From Tetracentron sinense (taxonomy: Eukaryota > Streptophyta > Magnoliopsida > Trochodendrales > Trochodendraceae): a DNA stretch of 64,000 nt. Below, piece by piece: positions 60,201 to 62,958 of the stretch (position 1 is its first letter; each line of letters begins with the position of its first letter). The notes beneath the pieces are model-generated. The model saw only the letters and a list, made by a program, of their open reading frames with translations, was not told the origin of the DNA and searched no databases. The translations under genes were made by a program, and so were the position numbers. The DNA lies in contig CM026557.1 of the NCBI GenBank assembly GCA_015143295.1, forward strand, positions 36,837,965 to 36,901,964. The letters are read 5' to 3'.

Positions 60201-62958
60201 GTCATAACAGTAACCACCGTTCTTGAATTAAACGGTAGGTACTTATTTGTCCAAATCTTTAAAAGAAGGGTATGAGAAAGGGTTTTTTTTTTAAGAGGGC
60301 ACTTATATGTCATTTTAAAATAAGATAGGTTCTGATATGTAATTAACCCGAATAAAAAAATATCTCTAATTAATTTTAAAATTAAAAAATAGTTTTCTCG
60401 CGAAAAAGAAGAATAATCTGATAGTTAGATCGGGTGGATTTAATTAGCATTCAAATGGAAACATTGAAGCAAGGGGTAGAATTTAGTGGTATTCAGGTTT
60501 TTCCCAATTTTTCTCAAATTTCATCTACAAATTTAGTTTGAATCCCTAAAATATATGCAGATGCATAAATTCGATGCATCTATGGGCGTTTTTATTCAAA
60601 ATGTTGGAGCTAAATTACCAAATGTAAGTGTAGAACCCTTCAACGTAGTAATTGATTCAAGAAATAGGGAAAATGACTTCAAAAAATAAAGTTTTCACAG
60701 CAAAAATAAATGAAATCAGTCGAATTTAGTTCATGTCAGTTGAAGTCATATAATATATATAAATATATATATAAAGGTTTTGTAATCTTTCGATCGATAT
60801 TACCAAAGTGTTTTCGAAAAACTGAAACATAATGTTGAATCCCTATATATTCACACTTCAAGTGGATATTGTTCATCAATAATGAAGCCGACACATTTTC
60901 ACCAAAGTTTACTAAAATGTGACGATTTTGTAAACCAAGCAAGTAGGGTTCATGTCGGTACTCATAGAAAGGAAGAGATTTGTAGGAAAAATAAGAAATG
61001 TATAGAGAAATACTATAATTTTGATGTCGCAGGTAAATTTCGGGTCGGTACTCAAGGAAACGGAAGTGTTTCGTAGGAAACATGTCGATGTCTTAAACCA
61101 TGGGTTCCATTGCTTCAATGGAGTAGTTCTTAGTAGGGATTTCAGCAATGGCACTCTGAACATACTATCTATATCTATTCAAGCGCCACCGGCCGCACTA
61201 TTCTTTTGGTCTATATTGATGATATCATTCTAACCGGAGATAACTCTTCTTTCATTTCTTATGTGAAGTATGAGTTAAGTAGGGTTCATGTCGGTACTTA
61301 TAGAAAGGAAGAGATTTGTAGGGAAAATAAGAAATGTATTGAGAAATACTATAATTTTGATGTCACGGGTAAATTTCACGTCGGTACTCAAGGAAACGGA
61401 AGTGTTTCGTAGGAAACATGTCAATGTTTTAAACCATGGGTTCCATCACTTCAGTGGAGTAATTCTTAGCAGGGATTTCAGCAATGGCACTTTAATCATA
61501 CTATCTATATCCATTCAGGCGCCACCGGCCCCACTATTCTTTTGGTCTATGTTGATAATATCATTCTGACCGGAGATTCTTCTTTCATTTCTTATGTGAA
61601 GTATGAGCTGGGGCGTATCTTTGACGTCAAAGACCTAGGTAGTTTAAACTTTAAAGTACTTTCTTGGTCTGAAGATTGCTCACTTGAAGAAATGAATTTT
61701 TCTCTCACAGCGTAAGTATGCTCTTGATCTGTTGAGCGATATTGGTATGATTAGGTGTTAACCCACTACTTCTCCTTTGGATCTGAAAATTTCGTTGCAT
61801 GATAGTGAGAGTGACCTACTTCCTGATCCTCTGAGGTATCAGCGTCTTGTGGGACGCTTGACTTATCTTAATATGTCAAATGTCGCACATATGACATATC
61901 TAACATTTCAAAAATTACATCAGAAACAATCAAAATAAAGTTTGTCTTTACCCAACTACTACACTTGTGCTCGGCTTTCATTGGGGAAAAACATGGCACG
62001 CACTCTTAAAGAAAACATGAATAAAAAGCAATCTCATAACCAGAAGAATGTTGACTACTAAACCTCCAAAACTTTATTTTTCCCAAGAAAGTTCAAGGAT
62101 GGAAGTAGAGCACTTAAATCACTCAATTAGAGTTAGGATCAGAACGTACCAAACATCTCAAGAAAGCGGAGAGCCTTCTCCAGAAAGGATGGGTTTCCAT
62201 CAATATCTTCTAGTGCAAGCAAAATTGGTCGTCCAACAACCGATGATTTGACAGGGCGTGTATTTCTCCCTGAATGAAACATACAAAAAATACTAGCAAT
62301 TTTTAGTACAAGAAGAATGTCCACATTTAAGTACAGAACACTTTGTATTCAAAAGCAAATAACAGACATAGAAACAATAAATAAACAGTTGAAAGTCATC
62401 CAAGGACAGCTTAAGAAGTAATGCTGGACTAGAAAAATACAAACATTGTTGGAAAGACCCTTCAATTGTATCAGTTGTGTCATTCCGAAAAATCCCATTG
62501 TGTCCCATCACAAGGGAAGCACTTGGTGCTTGTGCAAGCGCATGTTCTAGTGCCGTCTTCCATTCGAACAAATCCTCTGATGACTCGGCCTGGAATGCAG
62601 AAAGAAGAGAAGAGCCTCAGATAGAAGCATATTCAGTAAGAGAAAATTAGGACTGCTGACCAAAACAATTATTGCCTGCAGCCCCAAACGATACCAAAAC
62701 GGAACAGAAATCAAATAGTCAATGAAGCACCTTAAGGGTGAATGCCCGCCCATCACGTCCATCAGGAAAAAGTACAGTCAACAGTCTTTTATCTTCCCTA
62801 ACCACAACACTGCAGAATAGACAGTTACAAATATAAGCTAAATGGACAAGCTACTACTACAACATGACATACACCAATCATGCATACCTCCCTGAATTGT
62901 TCAAGTCGATACCCCCCAAAGTCAAATTTACTTCACCACCACTCTGGGGAATAGCACT
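17916..62958 (-). CDS. PHGAP (REN1 family): PHGAP/REN1-type ROP GTPase-activating protein, 19 exons seen, N-terminus outside window
   Basis: A GAP that should speed GTP hydrolysis by plant ROP (Rho) GTPases, important in polar growth and cell shape. Nineteen exons with GT-AG junctions and consistent phases give 2,463 nt (820 residues plus stop). In order: a PH domain (residues about 1-92); a RhoGAP domain (about 104-317) with [15 protein letters not shown] and the arginine finger in EGILRQS (R147); an acidic/Ser linker (about 318-510) with STDDENMD and [10 protein letters not shown]; a coiled coil (about 511-660) with [18 protein letters not shown] and [20 protein letters not shown]; and a C-terminal [19 protein letters not shown] ending PPSPPWI. 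The coiled coil and C-terminus match the PHGAP1/PHGAP2 branch (from memory) better than REN1 itself, though databases often call such proteins REN1. The usual GAP-domain Asn (MTxxNLA) is Ala here (MIPSAVA). The frame is intact. The first exon(s), perhaps 45-50 residues, lie right of 64000. Confidence 0.93.
18187..18393 (-). CDS. PHGAP exon 18
   Basis: 207 nt, 69 residues, including [29 protein letters not shown] and IPSTSRRVE. Ser-rich and probably disordered. Acceptor TTGCTACAG|GATAG, donor GTGGAG|GTAGG. Confidence 0.93.
18660..18690. repeat. (C)n(CA)n tract in intron
   Basis: A run of about 14 C followed by CACACACACA in the intron between PHGAP exons 17 and 18. It is one of several long C tracts in the window. 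Confidence 0.9.
18852..18921 (-). CDS. PHGAP exon 17
   Basis: 70 nt encoding (Q)[20 protein letters not shown] and then RSE. Acceptor GTCTGCAG|GAAG, donor AGTGAG|GTAGG. Family-typical [13 protein letters not shown]. Confidence 0.9.
19261..19799. repeat. 272-bp tandem duplication in PHGAP intron
   Basis: GAGAAGTGCGAAATGATGAT starts at 19261 and again at 19533. The two copies run in parallel with small differences to about 19799 (ATCTAATACATTAC at the end of each). No exon is included. Confidence 0.92.
20059..20102. repeat. (AT)n microsatellite
   Basis: About 22 uninterrupted AT units, long enough to be length-variable between individuals. Confidence 0.95.
20158..20437. repeat. About 143-bp tandem duplication in PHGAP intron
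   Basis: AATATATAAGGTTCAG starts at 20158 and 20301; both copies continue through GCCCGAGCC, AAATATAAAAATGGGTCTTG and TCTAAATAAGCTCATTACAT. The second copy is a few bases shorter near its start. Few differences, so it is recent. Confidence 0.92.
20626..21293. mobile_element. Mutator-like non-autonomous element with AGGCG-type ends
   Basis: The left end AGTGTAGTCAAGGCGTCGCC and the inverted right end TAGTATAGTCAAGACGTC carry subterminal arrays of the GCCTAGGCG motif. Imperfect 9-bp duplications CTAGCACCC (20617-20625) and CTAGTACCA (21294-21302), 7 of 9 matching, fit a Mutator-type target. The interior (about 20800-21060) is homologous to 54555-54835, inside an element with different ends. 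Contains (AT)n near 21160-21197. Confidence 0.7.
21303..23400. other. Intron DNA with a possible solo LTR
   Basis: Largely unclassified. At about 22431-22750 a segment starts TGTTGGGAGTC, has a TATATAAAG box near 22482, and reads like a small LTR, but its right end and any partner copy are not seen. The rest holds no coding frame with recognisable domains. Confidence 0.25.
23401..23570 (-). CDS. PHGAP exon 16 (coiled coil)
   Basis: 170 nt encoding [40 protein letters not shown] and on to NLHSQ. Acceptor AATGTGAAG|ACAAG, donor TCACAACA|GTGAG. The ATG a few codons upstream in the same frame lies in the intron and is not a start. Confidence 0.93.
23656..23769 (-). CDS. PHGAP exon 15 (coiled coil)
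   Basis: 114 nt encoding [20 protein letters not shown] and then [18 protein letters not shown]. Acceptor TTGCCATAG|GTTTC, donor GCCAAG|GTCTG. Confidence 0.92.
23770..26477. other. Intron DNA, unassigned repeats
   Basis: AT-rich intron between PHGAP exons 14 and 15. A degraded MITE B-like stretch (GGTGCGATTTAACTTGGG, GAGTTCAATCGCAATTGG) lies at about 25170-25345. Sequence at 24700-25000 is similar in composition and phrases (ACTCCTATT, TAATTTC) to 53340-53600, but homology is not certain. No gene seen. Confidence 0.35.
26492..26651 (+). mobile_element. tRNA-derived SINE with 14-bp target-site duplication
   Basis: Starts CCCTCAGGGGTGTAGCCTAG with an A box (TAGCCTAGTGG, 26504-26514) and a B box (AGATCGAATCT near 26547-26557), as in plant Au-like SINEs, and ends in a short A run. 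Identical 14-bp AAAGGTGATAGAAA copies flank it at 26478-26491 and 26652-26665. It looks recent. Confidence 0.9.
26666..27331. other. LTR-like intron segment (uncertain)
   Basis: Phrases such as AAATCGGTTGAGGTTGCACT, and an end in CCGGAATTTGGGGCGTGA..TGACA, resemble long terminal repeats of plant Gypsy elements from general experience. No second copy, primer site or pol domain is in the window, so the call is weak. Confidence 0.25.
27887..28357. repeat. Compound tandem duplications (39 bp x2, then 202 bp x2)
   Basis: TTCCCATATACCTTAGCAA repeats with a 39-bp period (27887, 27926). AGTTGAAAGGGTGCTAGCTG repeats with a 202-bp period (27954, 28156). The 202-bp unit spans flanking DNA plus the first part of the Mutator-like element to the right, so the element's left end is present twice. 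Confidence 0.92.
28197..29625. mobile_element. Mutator-like non-autonomous element with GATAC-type ends, copy 1
   Basis: Left end ATGGTTTAAAATATTGATAC; the right end is the inverse, CCGATATTTTGAACCATG. Imperfect 9-bp duplications GCATAACCC (28188-28196) and GCATAACTA (29626-29634) flank it. Subterminal DNA is rich in GATACAT/GTATCC words. It is collinear with 53792-55244 on the right half (AGCTTAGATTTGTATTAAAA, TTGCCTATCCACGCATTTCT). Its left end was later duplicated 202 bp upstream. Confidence 0.72.
29635..30594. other. Intron DNA, nothing recognisable
   Basis: AT-rich non-coding remainder of the intron left of PHGAP exon 14. No repeats or open frames of note. Confidence 0.5.
30595..30678 (-). 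CDS. PHGAP exon 14 (coiled coil)
   Basis: 84 nt encoding [20 protein letters not shown] and then RRLALEQD, strongly conserved in the family. Acceptor TATATATCAG|GCCAA, donor CAAGAT|GTATTC. Followed by a 6.8-kb intron. Confidence 0.92.
30759..30819 (-). CDS. PHGAP exon 13 (coiled coil starts)
   Basis: 61 nt encoding [20 protein letters not shown] after the split Glu. Acceptor TTGTATGTAG|GCTTG, donor AAGGAG|GTAAC. Heptad-like pattern. Confidence 0.9.
31623..31672 (-). CDS. PHGAP exon 12
   Basis: 50 nt encoding [16 protein letters not shown] plus a split Glu. Acceptor TTTTATACAG|GTCAG, donor GAAGAAGA|GTAAGT. Too small to be found by open frame alone; placed by family match and phase. Confidence 0.88.
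32000..33730 (-). mobile_element. L1-type LINE, 3' part of ORF2 (minus strand)
   Basis: Minus-strand reading around 33690-33500 gives [20 protein letters not shown] and ..[13 protein letters not shown], the reverse-transcriptase segment after the catalytic site in plant L1 LINEs. Near 32430-32150 comes the zinc-knuckle end: [14 protein letters not shown], then [14 protein letters not shown]. The reading frame is broken in places and a C homopolymer (33304-33327) interrupts it. The 5' part is missing, as is usual for LINE insertions. Lies in the PHGAP intron between exons 11 and 12. Confidence 0.85.
33304..33327. repeat. 24-base C homopolymer
   Basis: Uninterrupted C run inside the LINE remnant. 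It is the longest single-base run of C or G in the window and a likely site of length variation or sequencing error. Confidence 0.95.
33736..34157. mobile_element. Tourist-like MITE, 422 bp
   Basis: Left end GGCTTCGTTTGATTTGG and inverted right end GGGGCTGTTTGGTTCGG form terminal inverted repeats of the GG...GTTTG(G) kind. TTTA lies on both sides (33732-33735 and 34158-34161), compatible with a PIF/Harbinger T/A-rich target. It is non-coding and inserted next to, or at the end of, the LINE. Confidence 0.72.
34162..35163. other. Intron DNA with a short dispersed repeat
   Basis: Unclassified. About 70 bp at 34760-34830 (minus) match 56670-56740 (plus): both contain AGAATTATAGGAAATAAA and then GTTCCCCTTT or GTTTCCCTTT. 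Otherwise no feature. Confidence 0.35.
36311..36440 (+). repeat. 48-bp repeat x3 inside the Copia fossil
   Basis: ATTGAGGTAT(C/T)TGAAG(T/C)CATCA starts at 36311, 36359 and 36407, an exact 48-bp period. It falls on the conserved LRYLK..PGRG segment between reverse transcriptase and RNase H. The minus-strand relative near 56105-56155 has only one unit. Confidence 0.92.
36959..37226 (+). repeat. Copia 3' LTR, 268 bp
   Basis: Begins TGTTATAATGGGCCTCATAA directly after the pol end and finishes TCTAACA, with TG...CA ends and a CT-rich leader-like stretch. Shares ATAATATAAGCCCATAGAC with the LTR at 55347-55594. Confidence 0.75.
37227..38343. other. Intron DNA, nothing recognisable
   Basis: Non-coding flank between the Copia LTR and PHGAP exon 11, with a short (AT)n near 38198-38214. 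Confidence 0.5.
38344..38694 (-). CDS. PHGAP exon 11 (linker)
   Basis: 351 nt, 117 residues, from [15 protein letters not shown] to [11 protein letters not shown]. Joins exon 10 as ..LYDYK|AFGG. Acceptor TTTTTACAG|GCATT, donor AGCACT|GTGAGT. Low complexity apart from SMGEIL and the FWGR motif, which is conserved in the family. Confidence 0.92.
39181..39664. repeat. 246-bp tandem duplication reaching into a hAT end
   Basis: CGACACAGTGCTTTAAAATC at 39181 and CGACACAGCGCTTTAAAATC at 39427 start two near-identical copies. The first copy ends TTCACGAGTAGGGCTG, that is the hAT target-site duplication plus the hAT element's first 8 bases. So the duplication came after the hAT insertion. Confidence 0.9.
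39665..40972. mobile_element. hAT-type non-autonomous element, 1,308 bp, in Copia integrase
   Basis: Left end TAGGGCTGTCA and inverted right end TAGGGGTGACA, with 8-bp target duplications TTCACGAG (39657-39664) and TTCATGAG (40973-40980), 7 of 8 identical. Subterminal DNA carries arrays of AGGGCC/GGGCTAGGC words. The AT-rich centre has CCCGAATTGTCGAA-type repeats and no transposase frame. Confidence 0.85.
41274..41317. repeat. (C)n(A)n homopolymer block
   Basis: A C tract broken by TGTACTCTAAATC repeats, then about 18 C running straight into about 17 A. Low-complexity DNA within the Copia fossil. Confidence 0.9.
42935..42995. repeat. 31-bp tandem duplication at a PHGAP 5' splice site
   Basis: GTGCAAATTCTGGAACAAGA starts at 42935 and 42966. 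On the gene's strand these are the first 61 bases of the intron after exon 10. The copy next to the exon keeps GTTTTA at the donor; the inner copy has ATTTTA and so is not a second donor. Confidence 0.85.
42996..43217 (-). CDS. PHGAP exon 10 (acidic linker)
   Basis: 222 nt encoding 74 residues rich in Asp, Glu and Ser ([13 protein letters not shown] at the start, [12 protein letters not shown] at the end). Probably disordered and open to phosphorylation. Acceptor TTTTTACAG|GATGA, donor TATAAG|GTTTTA; the first 31 bp of the next intron are tandemly duplicated. Confidence 0.93.
43794..44604. mobile_element. Mutator-like non-autonomous element with GATTCG-type ends
   Basis: Left end ATGGTTGTTAAATCGTTG and inverted right end TAAGATTGTTAAACCGTAAT. 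Subterminal DNA on both sides is dense in GATTCGAATC/GATTTGAATCG words. Imperfect 9-bp duplications GTCTATCAC (43785-43793) and GTCTATTTC (44605-44613), 7 of 9 matching. Non-coding, 811 bp. Confidence 0.7.
44773..45016 (-). CDS. PHGAP exon 9 (end of RhoGAP domain)
   Basis: 244 nt encoding [40 protein letters not shown] and a stretch to [10 protein letters not shown]. Acceptor TTGATATCAG|AATTC, donor [25 protein letters not shown] is the family form of the C-terminal RhoGAP motif. Confidence 0.94.
45017..46415. other. Intron DNA, nothing recognisable
   Basis: AT-rich intron between PHGAP exons 8 and 9. Short repeated phrases (TTCATATAATAAATA near 45325 and 45508) but no element ends or coding frame. 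Confidence 0.45.
46416..46503 (-). CDS. PHGAP exon 8 (RhoGAP)
   Basis: 88 nt encoding [20 protein letters not shown] and then [10 protein letters not shown]. Acceptor TTTTGATAAG|AAATTG, donor CAGAG|GTATT. The Lys and the last Arg are split-codon residues that fit both neighbours. Confidence 0.92.
46504..47386. other. Intron DNA with one unexplained open frame
   Basis: A 67-codon plus-strand frame at 46959-47162 (ending ..[14 protein letters not shown]) has no recognisable domain. It sits in a less AT-rich patch and may be retroelement-derived. No call made. Confidence 0.3.
47387..49203. mobile_element. Possible Mutator-like element with CGATATATCG-type left end
   Basis: Left end AATGTTCTAGATGTCGATAT, and the inverted right end CAAGGTTCTAAATTTCGC is similar over the first dozen bases. 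Flanking 9-mers TATAAAAGC and ATTACAAGC match at only 6 of 9. The interior is AT-rich with (CA)n(AT)n at 48279-48312 and an (AT)n at about 48820-48841. It has the same layout as the other array-ended elements here but weaker evidence. Confidence 0.35.
48313..48620. other. Organelle-like insert (possible mitochondrial DNA)
   Basis: About 300 bp of balanced base composition set in very AT-rich DNA, with phrases such as GAAAGGCTTAGCTTCCATCA and CAAGGCCAAAGAGTGCC that read like plant mitochondrial intergenic DNA. This is a judgement on style only; a mitochondrial genome search is needed. Confidence 0.25.
49422..49545. repeat. Tandem duplication, about 65-bp unit x2
   Basis: TCTCATGGAAGGAGG, then ATCAAGCCCTTCCTGGTAA and TTCTAAGTTT, occur twice in a row (starting near 49431 and 49491) with a few differences. 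Confidence 0.85.
50930..51355 (+). mobile_element. L1-type LINE, RNase H end (plus strand)
   Basis: Plus-strand readings give a start like [20 protein letters not shown] (near 50950-51010), the [13 protein letters not shown] motif of RNase H in plant LINEs. It continues with [14 protein letters not shown] (51067-51108) and ends [19 protein letters not shown]...[11 protein letters not shown] (about 51190-51315). Frame changes separate the pieces, so it is dead. Upstream DNA to about 49900 may belong to the same insertion but has no recognisable domain. Confidence 0.8.
51947..52016 (-). CDS. PHGAP exon 7 (RhoGAP)
   Basis: 70 nt encoding [20 protein letters not shown] and then EAY. Contains the LRELPxPV motif common to RhoGAP domains. 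Acceptor GATCCGCAG|CATG, donor GCATATA|GTAAGT. Confidence 0.92.
52114..52169 (-). CDS. PHGAP exon 6 (RhoGAP)
   Basis: 56 nt encoding [19 protein letters not shown]. Acceptor TTGTTATTAG|GGAGG, donor GTCAAG|GTATT. Conserved DEDAHV.GDC.K stretch. Confidence 0.92.
52342..52419 (-). CDS. PHGAP exon 5 (arginine-finger exon)
   Basis: 78 nt encoding [20 protein letters not shown] and then ILEYEQ. The Arg of GILRQS is the expected catalytic arginine finger of the GAP domain. Acceptor TCCAACAG|GAACT, donor GAGCAAG|GTTTC. Confidence 0.92.
52420..53782. other. Start of the 9.7-kb PHGAP intron
   Basis: AT-rich, unclassified. No coding domain or element ends recognised before the Mutator-like element at 53792. 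Confidence 0.4.
53792..55244. mobile_element. Mutator-like non-autonomous element with GATAC-type ends, copy 2
   Basis: Left end ATGTTTTAAAATTCTAATAC; right end ACCAATATTTTGAACCATG as its inverse. 9-bp duplications GGTAGGTCC (53783-53791) and GGTAGGGCC (55245-55253) match at 8 of 9. Its right half is collinear with 28197-29625. Its centre (54555-54835) is homologous to the core of the AGGCG-ended element (20800-21060). A further insertion rich in AAAACG and CCCGAA words may lie at about 53826-54376. Confidence 0.78.
55347..55594 (-). repeat. Copia 3' LTR, 248 bp
   Basis: On the minus strand begins TGTTGTAATGGCATAATATA right after the purine tract and ends AGAAGCAACA. Shares AATATAAGCCCATAGAC with the plus-strand LTR at 36959-37226, so both come from one family. 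Confidence 0.7.
55347..57605 (-). mobile_element. Ty1/Copia fossil with 3' LTR, minus strand
   Basis: From right to left: integrase ([18 protein letters not shown] near 57600-57550, [14 protein letters not shown] near 57460-57405), the integrase C-terminal segment (GKQFVFQDATF near 57030-57000), reverse transcriptase ([20 protein letters not shown] near 56430-56370), RNase H, a CTTGAGGGGGAG purine tract (55606-55595) and the LTR. The middle is shortened. Broken in several places. Its integrase end abuts another Copia integrase in the opposite orientation at about 57610. Confidence 0.85.
57610..57875 (+). mobile_element. Ty1/Copia integrase fragment, left part of an interrupted element
   Basis: Plus-strand reading gives [20 protein letters not shown] and then, further on, a VIGCTYF (57851-57871), the order of Copia integrase. 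It breaks off at about 57875, and Copia reverse transcriptase in the same orientation resumes near 61100, so the two are probably parts of one element. Confidence 0.7.
57876..58662. repeat. Spacer with GTAGGAAAC-type words
   Basis: Starts with AAGGAAGTTCAAGAAAG, TCGTAGGAAACACT and similar words that recur at 60960-61080 and 61295-61415 (GTTTCGTAGGAAACATG). These may be the two sides of an element inserted in the Copia. The rest is AT-rich and unclassified. Confidence 0.35.
58663..60349. mobile_element. Mutator-like element with long TIRs, 1,687 bp, carrying a Copia insertion
   Basis: The left end GGGCTAATTATATATCAAAA and the inverted right end GGGTTAATTACATATCAGAA begin terminal inverted repeats that stay parallel through ATCTTATTTTAAAATGACAT, AAGTGCCC and GGACAAAT (over 100 bp). 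TAATAAAAA (58654-58662) and GAATAAAAA (60350-60358) match at 8 of 9. Between the left TIR and the Copia (about 58860-59340) is sequence with a leader-like CT-rich part and ATGAGGCCGCCAATTACTG|GTAAACC, which might be captured host DNA. Confidence 0.8.
59345..60015 (+). mobile_element. Ty1/Copia RNase H end plus 3' LTR nested in the Mutator-like element
   Basis: A plus-strand 127-codon frame (59352-59735) is Copia RNase [43 protein letters not shown] and [25 protein letters not shown] tract follows, and the LTR opens TGTTGAATAAGG at 59744. The LTR's right end is not clear (about 60000). The 5' side is cut off. The domain is well preserved, so the insertion is younger than most Copia relics here. 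Confidence 0.85.
60360..60940. other. AT-rich spacer
   Basis: No gene. A short (AT)n near 60750-60775. Lies between the Mutator-like element and the 336-bp tandem duplication. Confidence 0.4.
60941..61605. repeat. 336-bp tandem duplication across a Copia reverse-transcriptase junction
   Basis: AAGTAGGGTTCATGTCGGTA starts at 60941 and 61277. Each copy holds TCGGTACTCA..GTAGGAAA words followed by the Copia RT phrase ending [11 protein letters not shown] or a close variant. The copies differ at few positions. Open frames on both strands here are repeat-derived. Confidence 0.92.
61100..61885 (+). mobile_element. Ty1/Copia reverse-transcriptase fragment, right part of an interrupted element
   Basis: Plus-strand reading contains [19 protein letters not shown] (twice, through the duplication), [19 protein letters not shown] (about 61597-61650) and [15 protein letters not shown] (about 61828-61872), the order of Copia reverse transcriptase. 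Broken in several places. Probably the continuation of the integrase fragment at 57610-57875. Confidence 0.82.
62150..62269 (-). CDS. PHGAP exon 4 (start of RhoGAP domain)
   Basis: 120 nt encoding [20 protein letters not shown] and then [19 protein letters not shown]. Acceptor TTCATTCAG|GGAG, donor TGTTTG|GTACG. Followed by the largest intron seen, 9,730 bp (52420-62149). Confidence 0.93.
62445..62589 (-). CDS. PHGAP exon 3 (end of PH domain)
   Basis: 145 nt. Encodes [20 protein letters not shown] (the C-terminal PH helix with its Trp), then the family-specific [20 protein letters not shown]. Donor AACAAT|GTTTGT; the split Trp codon completes in the next exon. Confidence 0.93.
62731..62809 (-). 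CDS. PHGAP exon 2 (PH domain)
   Basis: 79 nt encoding [20 protein letters not shown] and then RAFTLK. Acceptor TTCTGCAG|TGTTG, donor CTTAAG|GTGCTT. Matches the PH segment conserved in this family. Confidence 0.92.
62888..62958 (-). CDS. PHGAP exon 1 of those seen (PH domain)
   Basis: 71 nt encoding [20 protein letters not shown] and onward, part of the PH-domain beta sheet. Acceptor GTTTGTAG|AGTGC, donor GGGAG|GTATGC. The split Ser codon continues in the next exon. Upstream PH residues (family form ..FF.NDP) must lie beyond the window. Confidence 0.9.

Noticed and set aside
60736-61569. Four paired open frames that look like a repeated small protein
   Set aside because: They are produced by the 336-bp tandem duplication and the Copia reverse-transcriptase junction.
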